This document shows, in pieces, positions 10,256 to 24,244 of a DNA stretch of 64,000 nt (within the stretch, counting starts at the first letter, position 1; each line of letters opens with the position of its first letter). A program made the translations under genes and the position numbers. The notes under the pieces are model-generated. The model was given only the letters and a program-made list of their open reading frames with translations, did no database searches and was not told where the DNA came from. The stretch covers positions 57,409-121,408 of the forward strand of contig BQKZ01001367.1 of the NCBI GenBank assembly GCA_036244855.1, written 5' to 3'. The DNA is from Temnopleurus reevesii. Taxonomy: Eukaryota; Echinodermata; Echinoidea; Temnopleuroida; Temnopleuridae.

Positions 10256-13200
10256 TTTGATTTTGAGGGGCCTTCTGTGTGTGATTCTAAAAATACTCTT
10301 TGCAAGTGTTATTTACTGCAACAGGTCTATCTTCTGTGGAGTCAGATAAAAGCATTGTAGAAGCTTTCCTCAGCAAATCCAGGTATAAACTGGGAAAAGA
10401 TTTGTGCCTGATGATCTCAAGTATCATGTGTTCGGCTGGGCCATTAATGGGCTTAATTGATACTATATTGGTTTCAGGGACTTAAAAAGAAATGGTAATC
10501 ACTAGTGATTCAGTCATAAGTAGATAGATGGAGAGAGTTTTTTCTTTATATTTCATGGTGTAGTTACACATATAGAGATCTTAAGTTACTCTATTCATTG
10601 CGGAAGGAGAATGTATGGAGTTTCAAGAAAGTGGAATATAATCTATTAGTTTCCTGCATGCTATGAAATGTTTTTGACATAAAAATAGATTTTTTATGCA
10701 ACTTCAGATTTTTTTTTTTATTGTTGTGGGTGTGATGTATACAATATTACAATTAGTATTTTTTAAATGTTATATATTTGCTGACCAGGCTCGTCGTTCA
10801 GTGAGGGGAAAATGGCAAAATAGCAACAAAATTAAAGGAATGATAAAAGAAAACAATCGTTTGACAGACAGTGTTATGCTTTGAAAGTGAGATATTTAGT
10901 AAAAGGTACCTTCAATATTTTTAATGGTTTTTTTTTTTTAAATGATTGTTCTAATATTTGTCAAACAATCTATTATGGTTTAAATGGAAAGACAAACGTA
11001 ACACACCCTTGCAATGTACTTTCTCATTATCATATTCCTAAATTATGAAAAGAAACAAGTGGGGTTTATGTTTAAGAATGGTATAAGGAAAGTGTATTAT
11101 GTACATACATTCTGAATAGATTTCATCCCCTAAAACACAAGAACGTAAATTAATTATATACTTTATACATGTATATACATGTATTGATATTTTTAGACGA
11201 TAAAATGGGAGGGCTTTTCAATGTTGGGATAGTTATTTATTTGTTGTGAAATAGAATATTTGTCAGTACCAAATAGAAAAATATTTAAGAATTAATGAAG
11301 ATTGCATTTTCAACCAAATATTTTGTGTTAAGAACATAAAAGAAAAAAAGACAACCCCAGAATTTGACTGAGTAAATCTATCAGTCGGTCCTTAAACAGT
11401 CTGGGGAACACAAGTAAAAGCTAAACCACCAAACATATACGGTAGGTAGAGTTTCATCTAGGGCAGGAAGACTAGTATTTGTGGATATAATATTGTAGGC
11501 CTCTGATTACTGCTAGTCTTCCATCTAGGCTTACACAGTTATATCCTGCGATGATAGAGGGGTCTTATAACTTGTATTTCTTGCTAGTCTTGCATGTACC
11601 GTGTTTTGAAAGGTGTGAACAAGTTAATTTCCCTTGTTCGGATTTCGTTAAGCTGTTTTTCGTCTTTCTACCTGTACCGATGCAGATCGAATGGTCATGA
11701 ACCGTGGCATCATGAACTCTACAATTCATGTTTTTTTTTTTATTTTAGTTATTTTTTTAAAACAAAATGGTTTGGTAAGGTCACAAACTATTGCAACTCA
11801 TATAAATAATGCGCTGTGTGTAATCATGAGAATTTATATAATAATACACATAATATACATGGATTCATATAGCGCAATTACTATACTGAATATATTCAGC
11901 TGCACTAATTATGTCTTAATGCCAAATTGTACATAGAAGTTTTTTTTTAAGAGAAAAGATGTGTTTTAGGCGCCCAAATCCAAAACTTAAGGCAAGTCCC
12001 AGAATTACTACACATTTGGTTGATTTATTAAATGACTAATATAGATTTGACTTGATGAGCAGTGCCTTTAAGTTGGTTAGCTGTGCCTTATCCATTTGAC
12101 AATACTTTACAACATTGATTGGGCATCTTTTTTAAGTGTGAAAAATGAAAGAATGGCTCATTATCGAATTTAATCTATTGATTTCCGTAAATATTTGTAG
12201 CAATGTGTCATGCAAAGGTGAATCACTGTGAAACATATCATGGTGAGATATCTGTTCATACAGTGTATTCATCTAAATTTGCATGCATAAACAGAACTGA
12301 AATTAACCTTGAGAAACATACATAAATTGTTGTTTTTGAATGAGGTGGATTGGAACTTTATTTGACTAAAATGCAATAACAGGAAAAAAAGCAATACTTA
12401 TTTGGTTTTTAAACTGATGGGATCAAATATTTATACTCTCCATAATAGAAATAGTGAATAATGAAACCCTTTATCCCAGTGTAACAAAAAATTGTTACTG
12501 CCCCAAACACAGTTTCAAACACCATTTTAATGAAACCTATAGATTGTATATTTCAACTTTTGAGGCAGCTAAAACTTCTAAATACATAAATCTACAATTC
12601 CATCAGCAATCAGCCATGCACATGTAGCAAAAAACACACCCTAAACTACAGTTTGATACCATGATATGTGTATGCCCATTTTTGTTCAGTCCGTGAGATA
12701 AACATGAGTACCATCAAGAAACAATATGCTTACTTACATATTTGTCTAGGAATGTGGGGGGATTCCCCAAAATTACATCAATGATGTCATAGAATTAAGA
12801 TGGCAAACTGGTTCAATATTGAAGAGTTGACAAACACAATCTTTAAGTGAATTTACCACAGGATACTTTGAATAATTAGAAAGGATATTGAATTTGGCAC
12901 TGTGGTCTAACACAGTAGATGTTAATGAGTTTAGAAGTGAATATATGGATGTCCAGTATACATTTAACAACTCATAGTCAGTATTTAAGGTACCTAGTTT
13001 GGGGATCTGCATAGTAAAAAGAAGACCGTGTAGTGATTTTCTTTACATTGATTACAAGTAACTTTATTACCTGTCATGAACATTTATATTGTTTTTATGA
13101 AATACTGCATTGATTAGGTATTCTTTTGCTCAAACATGAATATGAGATATTTTATACATATTTTGGGGACTTCTTACTCTGAAGCTTGAAAGATTGATTG

Positions 13201-14583
13201 GCCTAATATTTTCTTGTGTTCATTATGTCTTTGTCAACTACATGGTTTTCTACCATGGTATAAATCAAGTTCCTTTAATAACATATAGTTGAGCTATTAC
13301 AAATTTACATTTGCCATAATGGAACTATTCTGTCATAGTTTGAAAATCATAGAAATCAAATGCTGAAAAAAAAACACAACTTTTTGCCTCAATCGACAAA
13401 ATTTTCTCACGTCTCAGACATTATCGCTTCACAATTTAACTTGTTTCTTCAGCGCGAGAACTATCATTTCTAAATGATCATATCTAAACTGGACAAAAGA
13501 AGCAAGACCAAGGCCAGAGGAAGCATTTTAGTTCCTCCTTTATCTTTTAGTCCCACAAATAGGATATGAGTGGCTTGAATGCTGCTGTTGGAAAACAAAC
13601 TGGTATCATTCCCAGGTGTGCAAGAATTGAACCCCTGGGAACAAAATGCCTCTATCTGAAGATTGTAGTGTCAGGTGGAATAAGAAAACAATGGTTTGGA
13701 CTTCTACTGTTACTTTTCTATCACCACTTGAAACATTAAAAAAAGTAATCACAAATTAGGGAAAGTCATATTTTAGAATTTACGAGTAATTCATTAATAA
13801 AAAATCTGCATTATTTGCTCCTTTTATTGGGTTGTAATCTAACTCATACATTCTTATACAGCATGAGACTAATGGAAATCATATTAAAATCTAATCAATC
13901 AAATATTTGATTTAGATTGTTGGCACTTTGCATTCTTTAGATTACCCCTCATTTAATACATACATGTTGAATTTGCATTTTTGTCAATCAGTTCTAAGGC
14001 ATCTTGTTCTCGAGTCATCAAAATGAGCGAAATAATGTATTGAGCATATATTAGTAAGTCTTCTCAGTGCTAGGGTAATACATTATGTAAGCATGAAGAA
14101 GAAAAGCGCAAATACTTATAAGGCTTTGATGAGAGGGAGCCAATTGGAGCTTTGTTCCCTATTAAAGCCAAGAAGCTATGGTTTCGTTACCCCTTCCTAG
14201 TTGGACGGTGTTCTATGCAAACTTCTGCAACTGTAAATATTGTACTACTGGGGTTTTAGTGACATATACTTTTACAGTTTACATGGTACGTATTTTGAGT
14301 ACATCTGGAGGTTCAGACTTCAAATTGGAACTTGTCAACTTGAATTCCATCACAATTGAAATAAGTTATTGAGGAGAGGTACATGCCAAGAAAGACACTG
14401 AGTAAGTGAAATTAGAATGTGATTACTATTTAATTACCAACACCAAATGCTCTTCTGTTTCAATAAAACATTTATGGCCCCAAATTAGCGATCTGTGATT
14501 GTTATAGAAAATATATGATCCTCTTCATTTGCAATGAAAAATTGACTTTGCCCTTGGATTATTTCTCAAGTTTGTAACAGATT

Positions 14584-14706
14584 TACAGTATGGACAGAAA
14601 TAAAGTTACCAGTGTCCCGCCAAGTCCCATGAAAATGCATGCGTTTTGCATAGGCTTTGGCGAGACATGGTGAGAAACTGTAAACTTTATTTCTGTCCAT
14701 ACTGTA
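14584..14706. mobile_element. Hairpin MITE, Tc1/mariner-like ends
   Basis: The ends form a perfect 24-bp inverted repeat: TACAGTATGGACAGAAATAA plus AGTT at 14584-14607, and its reverse complement at 14683-14706. The interior is also partly self-complementary (GTCCCGCCAAGT against CTTTGGCGAGAC). The element is 123 bp, begins TACAGT and ends ACTGTA. This fits a Tc1/mariner-type non-autonomous element with a TA target duplication. No transposase is encoded. Confidence 0.85.
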
Positions 14707-15310
14707 TATTCCATATTAATATTCTAAGTACAAACATTAACAAGTGTTACCAAACTTTCTCCTCAAATGAAAGTATTAGAATATTTACTTGAACATCTAC
14801 ATTTGTCAGCTTTGACAAGGCATTGTTAATTTTTTAAGATGGGCAGATGTTATAGTACTTACCTTTATTGTGTGGCGGGTGTATAGACAAATCTATCTCA
14901 AAATAAAAAAATTGTTTTGCAGATGCTGCTTATCTTTATTATTTGTAATACTTCCTTAGTATTCAGTTTGAATGTTGTTCAATCTGTGATAATGTATTCT
15001 CCAGCAACAACCACAACTCTCTTTTCCCTTTTTATCGGATAAGAGTCCTGGTAATTATAAGAATTTGTTTCTCAACATGCATGTTATGTATCTTGAGAAC
15101 CATTTTGTTTACATCTTGAAGGACGTTTTTTTCAGTGGAATATCAATAAAAGGAAAGAAAGAAACAATGAGTCAATCTGGTTTTGTTTCCTATGGTGAGG
15201 TAGAAGGTTCATGAGAAAGAAATGGTTACTTTCAACTTGTATTAGCTTGAGCAAGATTCTATTTTTTTTCTTTGTGCTCTCCAGATCAGTGATAGGGGAT
15301 GTTTACAAAA

Positions 15311-15465
15311 TCAACTGCAATTCTGCAAATTGTAACACACATTTTCATTCGCGCACAGTATGCGCAATTCACAAGATGCCTGTGAAACAATGATTTTGAT
15401 TGGCACATTCTGATTAAACTGCAAGTTGCGACCAATTGCAACTTTTGAACAACACCCCGTTGATA
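15311..15465. repeat. Dispersed repeat with TTGCAA-rich inverted motifs
   Basis: It contains TGATTTTGATTGGCACATTC, TGCAAGTTGCGACCAATTGC and ends ACAACACCCC. Related motif combinations (GATTGGCA, TTGCAA, TTGCAATC, terminal GGGG/CCCC) appear at 24567-24728, 38512-38638 and 49985-50085. This suggests one small non-autonomous family scattered through the introns. Boundaries here are approximate. Confidence 0.55.
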
Positions 15466-16916
15466 TATACCGATGCCAGAAACGGCAAATACCTGTATTC
15501 AAAAAAGTTGTAGAGATATATAGAAGGGTAATTGATATGAGTTTAGGCAAATATTTGCAAAAACAAATTGATAGATATTTTACACATTGCTCTAAAGACA
15601 AATTTCATCACAGTATACACTTCGATGGGTAACCTATTTAAGTACACAGTTCAAGAGAGGAAAGAGATTTTCCATTGAAAATTTTAGAACAATTGTGAAA
15701 GTGTCTTTCACAAGAACCAATGGGTACCATCACATAATTGAAATGATAATGAACTTTCTTGGGCAATTTCCTTTTTAAATATATGACTATCCAATTAATA
15801 CAGCAAAACAGGAACAAAAAAAAAACAGAATGTAAGGCAACAACACTCACTCATAGGCTTCATTTCTTATAACTTCAATGAGAGCGTCTGGTGCTAGAGA
15901 GCAAAATATTAAATTCTTTGACCTGATCAATGGTGAAGAGTATATATTTAGAAAAGGATGTAGTATTTAAATCTTGCCTGATTAAGGGTATAAATTGCTT
16001 TAATGATAAAAAGGCCAGGACATATATTCATCATGATATTTTTTCAGTAGGGAATTCCCTTACTAATCATCTACTGACCCAGAAAGGTTAATCAATGCTA
16101 ACAGATTGACGCAATCGCTTGAGGGAAGTTATGCATTGATATTTATTGTGTGGGATTTTCTTTTACTGAATGGGATTAATAGAGATTATATGATTGCATA
16201 AATAGGTAGTGAAGGGGGCAAGGGCTTTGGACAATTTATTTCAACGTTTGGGCTATTTGTGTCCATATTATGATAGCTAGGTTATATGTTATTGGATCCT
16301 CTCCTATCAATTCTTAAAAATGTCGCCTTTTGTGTGTCCATATAGTGATGTGAAATTTTATATTTTATAAATGTTATATAAGTTGAAACAGCCTAATGAT
16401 GTTGTGCAAATCAAGATTGAGAGAAGTATAAGTAAGGGTTTAATTGGGTCGATAACAATGAAAATTAGAACTGGTGAAAATCCGAAAAGTTGCCCGAAAG
16501 TTTTTGTTTCTTGCCAAAAATGTGGCTAATGCAGGATCATTATAAAATGTTTAGCTTTGTCTTGATAATGGATCCTTGTACAAATGTAGTATTTTCATTC
16601 AAGATTTCCAAATCATGATTATTCTTTTTGCAATATTTTTAACACAATGTAAACTATTTTCAAAAAATTAAGTAGAACGTAAATTCTATGGTCTTTTGTA
16701 ATGCTATTCAAATCAGATTGTTGTGTCCGCACAGTTGTATACACTGCGTACGGTTTTATTGTCTGTGGCCCACTTAACTTTTCGGAAATAGTTTATATCG
16801 TGTTTTTTCCTTCTGGGCAGAAAATTTCTCAAGGTAAGGCCACTTTCTGTCGAAAAATGTAACATATAGATGGAGTTAATGTTCTTCTCATGATTTTTTC
16901 TTTCTTCCACTTCCAG

Positions 16917-17049
16917 GGATGGCAGATTACAGAAAGGAGATGAGATACTACTTATCAATGGGAATGGTCTTCTAAATGTTACACACAAAGATGTAGTGGA
17001 GATACTTCAGGCTAGTGGTAGCATTGTACAACTTGTCATTGCTCGGAAG
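16917..17049 (+). CDS. Exon 2 seen: second half of PDZ domain A
   Basis: After completing the split Arg codon, this exon encodes 44 residues, starting DGRLQKGDEILLINGNGLL and ending IVQLVIARK. It supplies the DGRLxxGDEILxING core (alphaA, beta4, beta5), helix alphaB as NVTHKDVVEILQ, and the last strand beta6. The His at the first position of alphaB (VTHKD) predicts a class I site for S/T-x-hydrophobic C-termini. The acceptor is strongly pyrimidine-rich and the donor is AAG/GTGGGT. It enters phase 2 and leaves phase 0. Together with 3847-3983 it makes a complete PDZ of about 90 residues. The pattern resembles the PDZ that precedes the IL-16-type PDZ in PDZD2 (recalled). Confidence 0.96.
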
Positions 17050-18888
17050 GTGGGTACTTTTTTCCTTTTTTTATGTGTATTGAGAGGGTTGTTTTTTACC
17101 CTCTTCTCGGAGGTTGTAGGTTCAATTCCCTAGTATTATATTTATTTCAATTTCTTAAGTACAGGATGATTCCCAAAACTAGCTGTTGTCATCTTTGGTG
17201 ACGTGAATGGCTGTCACAAGAATATCTTATCCTTGAAATGCATGCATGATTGGATGAAGCTGGGCTTAAACAAGATAATATTGCCTTGAGCAATATAAAG
17301 AGTAGCTAAATACTTTTAAAAATCATTTTATTATTATTCAAATTTTGCAAACATAAATGAAATCATAGTCCCAATCTTATTTGTTATGACAAAAATAGAT
17401 CATCAATTGGTAAATATTGAACAATTAAACAATAACTCATGCTTTGCTTATTTCCATTGTTCTATTTTCATTTGTGCAAACTTTTAACAATATTTTAATG
17501 AGATTTCCTCATTCATCCTCGGAGACAAACATGGAACTGAACAATACCCTGTGATGGGTTGTGTCAGCAAAAAAGGTTCGAAAATAGGAACACAAGTGAG
17601 AGTCTTGTGATCTGTTCTATTTCCTCATCAAAACTACCTGCCACTTTCATATGTTTTCTATTCTACCTGGCATTCCTGCGGCATAAGCTAAAGTTTAGCA
17701 ATTATTGGATGTATATTTTCACCGTAGTTAGTTTCGTTAGTGGGGCTTTCAATTAACTAATGACCTCCAAGCTTCCAGGCAGTATCTAAAAACAACAGCA
17801 ACTTATCACCAAATTTCCGAGCTAATGTTGCAATAGCTGTCTGGAAAGGAAGTCAAAGGACTAAGCTAAACATGACTTATCACAAAATGCAAAGGGATAT
17901 GTACCCCTGTGTATGAAATATAATATTTAGGAAGGTACTTTTTAAATGTTCAACATGGGAATTTTGCTCTGAGTGTCGTTCTGAGTGTCATGTGCGTTTT
18001 GTATCTTTACCCATTTACTACTGGAACTGGTAGTCCCTGTACAAAGTCTATGGGAATTATAGTATTCTGTAACCAATGGGTTAAAAGAATAAAATCCAAG
18101 TATCATTTTGCTTTTAATTCTAAAATATCACAAATCAAGGTTAACAGGAACAGACGGGTGAACAGGGAGAAAATTAACAGAAATTGCCCATATTATATTT
18201 GCTTTCGCTTTCTGAATGTCTATCTCAGTACAGTGTTCATATAGTGATCCATCTAATAAGAAAGGATTCTGTAAAAGTTTTGCCCTGTTTGCCCCTGTGT
18301 CCAGGTTCTCCCTGTATTAGGTTTCTATGAATTTGCACACATAAATAGCACAGGTCAGTATTGTGTTTCAAAGTATTTTAGAGCAAAAGCAAAATGATTG
18401 TTAGAAGCTTGAGATATTGATGGTTTCTTTCACAAAATAATTGATGGTTTCTTTCACAAAAGAATATAGTGATTAAGCTATCATCAGAATTATGGTATTA
18501 AATATCATATCAATTAATCTTATTCAATGCATTTGGAAAACCAAGAGTTGTGTTTAATGATACATCAAGACTGCATAATCTTTAAGGCTGTATGATAGCA
18601 TTAACAGTTTTTTCCCCAGTGTCATTACATTGCATACTATCAAGTAATCAATTCAAATTATTTTGACAGCATCTCAAAAAAGCTGGCATGTTTTCAAATA
18701 CCAAAGTATATATTCCTCTTTTCTCCATGCAACCGTGACCATACATATACCCATGTTTTTCAGTTTAATACAAATTTACCCTGCGGATGCCACATCAGTT
18801 GGTCCTAAAATTTCAAGTTTTATGATAAGATTACAGTTGACCTATTTAATATCTAGCATATTATAGCACTGTTAACAATCATAAACAG

Positions 18889-19230
18889 GGCGGTGTTTCA
18901 CCAAGTTGTTTTTAAAGTTACACACTACTTTGAGAAAGACTGGAGTACATTAACAAGTGTAATATGTGTGAGTTTCTTGATCATTCAGCGCAAGAAATGA
19001 TAGCAGAGCAGTGTTTCACCAAGATACAAAAGACTATAAGACCGACTATACGCACGGCTGCTACCACTTCTTGTGCTTAATGATCGAGAATCTTGGTCGC
19101 ATTACGCTCGTTAACGTACTCGAGTCTTTCTTAAAGCTGTGTGTAACTTTAAGAACGACTTGGTGAAACACCTCCCAGTTGTGCGTAAAGTTGTTCTTAA
19201 AATCTTTCTTAATTGGTGAAACATCGCGCA
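18889..19230. mobile_element. Foldback MITE, nested, GTGTTTCACCAA family
   Basis: The left end at about 18889 (GGCGGTGTTTCACCAAGTTG) and right end at about 19174 (CGACTTGGTGAAACACCTCC) are inverted repeats. The arms continue for some 60 bp through AAAGTTACACAC and AAGAAAGACT-GAGTAC. A further half-end of the same type, ending TTGGTGAAACATCGCGC, lies at 19180-19230, and GTGTTTCACCAAG recurs inside at about 19012. The copies therefore look nested or rearranged. A related half-copy is at 30586-30637. No transposase is present. Confidence 0.82.
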
Positions 19231-21017
19231 GGAATATATCATAAAAGTTTGATAAAAATACTGAAGAATTTTTTCTCCAAATTTACTTTCAAGATCAAGG
19301 TCAGATGTAAAATGTTTAATTTCAATTTTGTAATTTGTGAGGAAGGACCTCCGTATTACTGAATGAAATGAATCGAATCTCAGTCATAAATAGAATCAAT
19401 TAGATATGCCACCATTTATGTGAATATTGGTTTGAGAAGGAAGAGAGAGGGCAGGCTCCGTGGAGGAAGGAAAGATTCACCAACAATTTAAATGGGTTCT
19501 CTTGAGAGAAGTGATGATATTTTGGGCTGTTCTCAGTTTCAAGATTCAAAATGATATTTTGCTGCATTTTGCTTCTTCTGTTGACACTTGAGGGTCATAA
19601 ATGTTCATTCTCGCTGTCTTGTCATTCCTAAGTTGGCTTTTATTCAAAGAAATGATAAAGATTCCCTTTGGTTGCGTGTAGAACGTCCATTCTAAGGAAA
19701 GTAAGGGCGTTGCCAAAGTAGGTTGACCTGCACTTTCCAAAACCTACATATAGGTCAGAAATTACCCCCATGCATTTACAGCTTGTAAACACAATTTGTT
19801 ATACCAATGTAGGAAAACTTATATACCCCCAATAAAATTAGAAATGTAGAAATCTACTATAAGCCAATATTTTTGCATGCAGATATTCTCACGTTTTGGG
19901 ACCAGTTTTACACTTTAGAGTGTTGTTATTTTTCTGTTTTTTAAAGTGTTTATCTGCATATGAATGTGCATCACACTGAGTGGAAATTTTCAGGAGACTT
20001 GTACCGTGAAATTTGCGAAAATAAAACCACCACAAATATTTCAGCTTATACAGTATAAGACCAAAAATGATCGATCCATCCTAGGCTTCGGACAACAGAA
20101 AAATTCTTCACCATCTTCTAGAACGTACTACCTTACCATTGTGATGTTTTTACCCAAGGTTGAAAAGATGAGAAGGGGTGTTCTGCCTAATTACTAAACC
20201 TTACTCAACTCTTTTTTTTTCCTTTTGCTTATATGAAATTTGATTAGATATTCCTCAGTTTAAAGAAGGTTAATTATTTGATATAGGTTTTGATCCATTA
20301 ATTGAATGAAAAAAATAATTCCATTTAAAAGCCAAAACGGTCAAAGTTTGGGCTTTTGATAATGGAATTGCACTGTCAGTGATTTTTTTTGTTTGTTTGT
20401 GGCAGAATCATATAGAAAAAAAAGTATGTCATTCTGTGAAATATGTGGTTAATGAATGACAGTATATTTTTGTGAGGGGAAGTTTGTCGCATGGAGTCCC
20501 TTCCTGGCATTTCATTAGGCGTTTGGCCACCCACAGCCTCAATTTTGATGCTTTGAAAATAGAAGGTTCTATTGAAAAAATAGTAACTCTGAGATAAACA
20601 CTATTTAATGTTTTCTCTAAAGCAAAATTTTTTATCAATAGATATGTCAGTGTTTCATCAAATGCGTGTAGAATTAAGTCTGAAAACTCCAATGAAATAA
20701 GAACCATTTGAATGAAATTCTCAAAAAATACCCCAAATGTGAGTTGTGTACTTTTGGTAGCTCTTAATATGTAGCATGTTAATATACTTAGACCTAAAAT
20801 AGGAAAGACCATGAAATTCTGCAGTATCACCAGTAATGGCGGACATTTATTCTTAACTTTTTTTTGTAGAAATGAAATTCATGGTCATCTAACCATTTTG
20901 TTAAGGAGAAAAGGATGTATCAATGTTAACTGCCAAACTAACTTCCCTTGATAGAGAAGACTGGAAATACAAAGTTTATGTTACAGAACTTTTTAAATTT
21001 AGGCCCACAAATTAAAT

Positions 21018-21205
21018 AAAGTCAACTCTGCCTAAGTCAAAACTGTTATAGTCGAACCATTATGTATTAAGTCATTGTGATTTTGATGAACAAATCATCT
21101 AAAACCTGTGTTATTTATGACTTTTCAGTTCAGTTGGATTTTCTCCTAAGTCGAAAAAATATTTTTGCAGTCCCAAGAGATTCAACTTAGGCAGAGATAG
21201 CTTTA
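21018..21205. repeat. Inverted repeat, MITE-like
   Basis: CTCTGCCTAAGT near 21026-21037 is mirrored by ACTTAGGCAGAG near 21185-21196. The arms extend outwards as AAAGTCAA / TAGCTTTA with mismatches. Internal TAAGTCGAA-type motifs repeat. Size and structure fit a small decayed foldback element. Confidence 0.55.
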
Positions 21206-23671
21206 TTCAAATATTCAAATTTTGAAATGCAAGTACAGTTTTATGAACTACCAAAGATACCTAAATTCAAATTTATGGCAGAATGTGACAAATCCATATA
21301 AAAATTTTACCACTGAACATGTAGAGCAAAAATTGACATTTTAGGGGAGCATTTGATTTTCATAAATATTTATTTTATTTATCTGAAGGTTGAATCATGA
21401 TAATTGAAGTATATCGGAAGTATATGTTTTGAGTTGATGATGAAATGAGGAAAATTTCTTACTTTGGAAATTTATGGACTATGAAGTATATGTCATTTAT
21501 AAATGAATCTTGAGATGGCTAAGATTGCCTGATCAAGGTGCCATTTTGTTAAATCTCCATGAAAGTGAATCAATGCAGACGTACTGAAGAAATATGGAAG
21601 CCCTTTTGGAGTGAAACTTGAAATGACGCAGTGATCATATCTCACCAACATGTAGACAGAAATTTATCAGTAATATGTTTGAAGAAATTGAATCCATCTA
21701 GCTTGTCGTCATATCTGCCCAATTTTACGAGGGCGTAGATGTTGCAGGGGCATGTGCTGAATTGTGATAAAAAGTGATGAAGATCTTTCTGTATGATAGT
21801 ACCCGTGACTCACATCATTGCTAGAAGTGTCTAGACTTGACCCTGTGGAAGGGTGCAAGATATAGGGAGGGGATTAAGAGGGGGGTCATTTGACCCCTTT
21901 GGTGACAAGCTGTTGGAAAGGTGATGTCACGGAAGCAGGGGGCATAGAAATGAATCACTTTCACCCTCCAAGGAAGAGGTGAGGTCTAGAGTTGTACTCT
22001 TTGAATGCTTTCCTAAAGTTTTAAGAGATATGATACATATTTTTTTTGTGGTTATTCCACCTTCCCTTTCCTCTCAGTTGATAGTTATCATTGAAATATC
22101 ACGCTTAGGTATTAAAACAACAAAATTAGTCATTTCAACAGAGGAATTGCCTCAATGCATGAGAAAGGTATAACAAAATCTTAAATCTCCTCCATTGACC
22201 TTTCCAATTTGTAAGAAAAGTATCTTACACAACATAGGAGTGAAACAGCTTTCAAAACTTTTTAAAATCAACATTGGCAGTTTAATGGTAAGTTTTTGCC
22301 TCCTCGATGGGAGGTTGTGACTTATACCATGGATCTCGGAGAATCCTGGGTCCATGGTTACACAAAAGACCTTCAGACCTCCTGCCTTCTCATCCATATC
22401 TTGTGATATGAGAATGGAGAAGAGTTGTATCATTCTATTCTTTATTTTTTCCAGACTGCTCTGTTGAATGATATGAATAAGGTTGTCCAAGAGGTCCTTG
22501 TAGTATCTTCCTAGATAGAGACGTTTCTGAATATTCTATATCGTGGAATTTTACAAAAGCAATGACTGTTCAAGTCGGAAACCTGCAAGAGATCAGGAAG
22601 GGGCAGTTGACCCCAGGTTGTTAGGTAATTGATGAAAAGGTGATTTCATCCTGAAGTACATAGTATGATTCACCCCCTCAAGCCAGACATTAAGGTACCC
22701 TGTATCATACAAAATATGAAGATTGATGAGGAAATATGAATGGTGGTGATGTCATAGGAGTTAATAGTTGTGTCCTAGAGGGAGCTGGGGACCCATGTTG
22801 GATATTAAGCCACAAGGACTGGACAAGTAAAAATGGTTAGTGTAGACTGGAAAGTCAAAGTAATACCAAAGACAGCGGTTCACTACAGAGCAGTGGTACC
22901 ACAACACTTTCCTTAAAGTATTGGCTATTTTGGGAGAGCAGTATAAAAGTCTGTGGCCCATGTTTTATGAAATTGCTCTGACTTCACTTGTGTTGAATGT
23001 AAAACCTTTTGTTATTATCACAATTAGCTTTTCAAAACAAAAGGCCTTCTAGAAAAACAATTTTGCATTGTGTTTTGTTTTATTAGCTTTACCCATTTAT
23101 TTAAATTAGCATTAAATAGCATTTATCAGAACATTTCGACACTCCACATGTGTTAGGGTTGTGATTCTCATTCTTCAATTTGTCTTTAGATATAGACAGT
23201 TTTGGATACTATATTTAGATGAAAATATTTGTTTTTGATGGTTGTCAATTATTCTTCCCCCAGATCTTTCCATCTATTGGCACCACATACCGCATGGGGC
23301 ACTTTTCTAAATTGACGTCATTGGCCTAGATTTTCATCTTTTATCTCTGTCGTTTTTATCAGGTGGTGTTCATCAGTGATGTTAGTCATGGCAATTTCTC
23401 TCCGTTTATGAATGAAATTTGATCCTTTTAGATCTGACCTTGGTTGGAATCAAATCAATTAGGTTTTAATGCTGAATTAGTTCCAATTTTCAGATGTGTG
23501 AAAAATGAATTACATATTTAATAAAGCACTTCCAATGATGATATTTATGTTGGAAGAGCTCATTTAAATCAGCCTATGAAATTCCATCCTTTTTCATGGT
23601 CCAATGGATCTCTTTCAGTATTGACTGAATGTAATGTTTCCAACACTGTTGCTGCATAATAGTAACATTTA

Positions 23672-23880
23672 AAAGAGAAGTAACCCCAGACATTTATATG
23701 CTGTCAGTAGATGGAGAAAAATACAATGATCAAATTGTGAAAATTTGGGCAAAGTTGGACAATTAATTAAAAAAACTATTATTTTTTCAAAGTTGTGACG
23801 TACACCCCTTGAGTTAACAAGCTACAGGCACAAAATGACTAACATGGAGAACTCTCCATTCACTTTGTACACAAAATTTC
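23672..23880 (+). repeat. Dispersed repeat, copy 1
   Basis: It shares with 39676-39800 the ordered blocks CCCAGACATTTAT, GTCAGTA-ATG-AGAAAAATA, TGTGAAAATTTG-GCAAA and TTCAAAGTT. The two places are in the same orientation and well diverged. No coding potential is seen, so it is an unclassified interspersed repeat. Confidence 0.65.
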
Positions 23881-24244
23881 ACATTTTCCTCTTTTTTGTC
23901 GAAAAGTAGTCAAAATTTTACTTTTCTTTGTTCAAGTATAATAATGGACATAATTCAAGTATAACATGGACATAATTGTACATGCATTTTGGGATAAATA
24001 TTCTTCATTTTTTTATCTTATTATCTAAAATAAAAATGAATGGTTGCATATAATATTAAATGTTTACTTTCAGCAATGGGCTTTTTCATACACTATGAAG
24101 CACCCTTAAAAACTTCTCTGTCAAATATTCTGTAAGGCAATAGACATAAGCCTTGTAAATTTTTTTGATTTCCCCCTAAGTGTGCACTGTACAACATGGC
24201 ATAGTTTACAATTATCATCGTTCTATTTTTTTTTCTTCATACAG

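Larger units (their letters stand above)
3984..16916 (+). other. Intron, 12.9 kb
   Basis: This is a phase 2 intron splitting an Arg codon inside PDZ domain A, as AG/G. It contains the donor-copy array at its 5' end, the flush duplication 5772-7197 / 7199-9239, a LINE fragment, a GA-rich tract, a SINE tail at 9620-9688, a mariner-like hairpin at 14584-14706 and a degenerate dispersed repeat near 15311-15465. The stretches 4540-5770, 9240-14580 and 15470-16916 otherwise show only AT-rich sequence without a gene I can support. It ends in a strong acceptor: TTTCTTCCACTTCCAG at 16901-16916. Confidence 0.85.
17050..24244 (+). other. Intron, 7.2 kb
   Basis: This is a phase 0 intron between PDZ domain A and the linker exon. 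It holds foldback MITE sequence at 18889-19230, an inverted repeat at 21018-21205, and a dispersed repeat at 23672-23880. The rest (17050-18880, 19230-21000, 21210-23670) is AT-rich with no gene I can support. Degenerate similarity between 21840-21975 and 22570-22690 (both with GACCCC and GTGATTTCA/GATGTCA blocks) hints at an old local duplication. It ends in a good acceptor, TTTTTTTTCTTCATACAG. Confidence 0.85.

Noticed and set aside
20429..20830. 133-codon minus-strand frame
   Set aside because: AT-rich hydrophobic translation with no domain, in intron 2 on the opposite strand.
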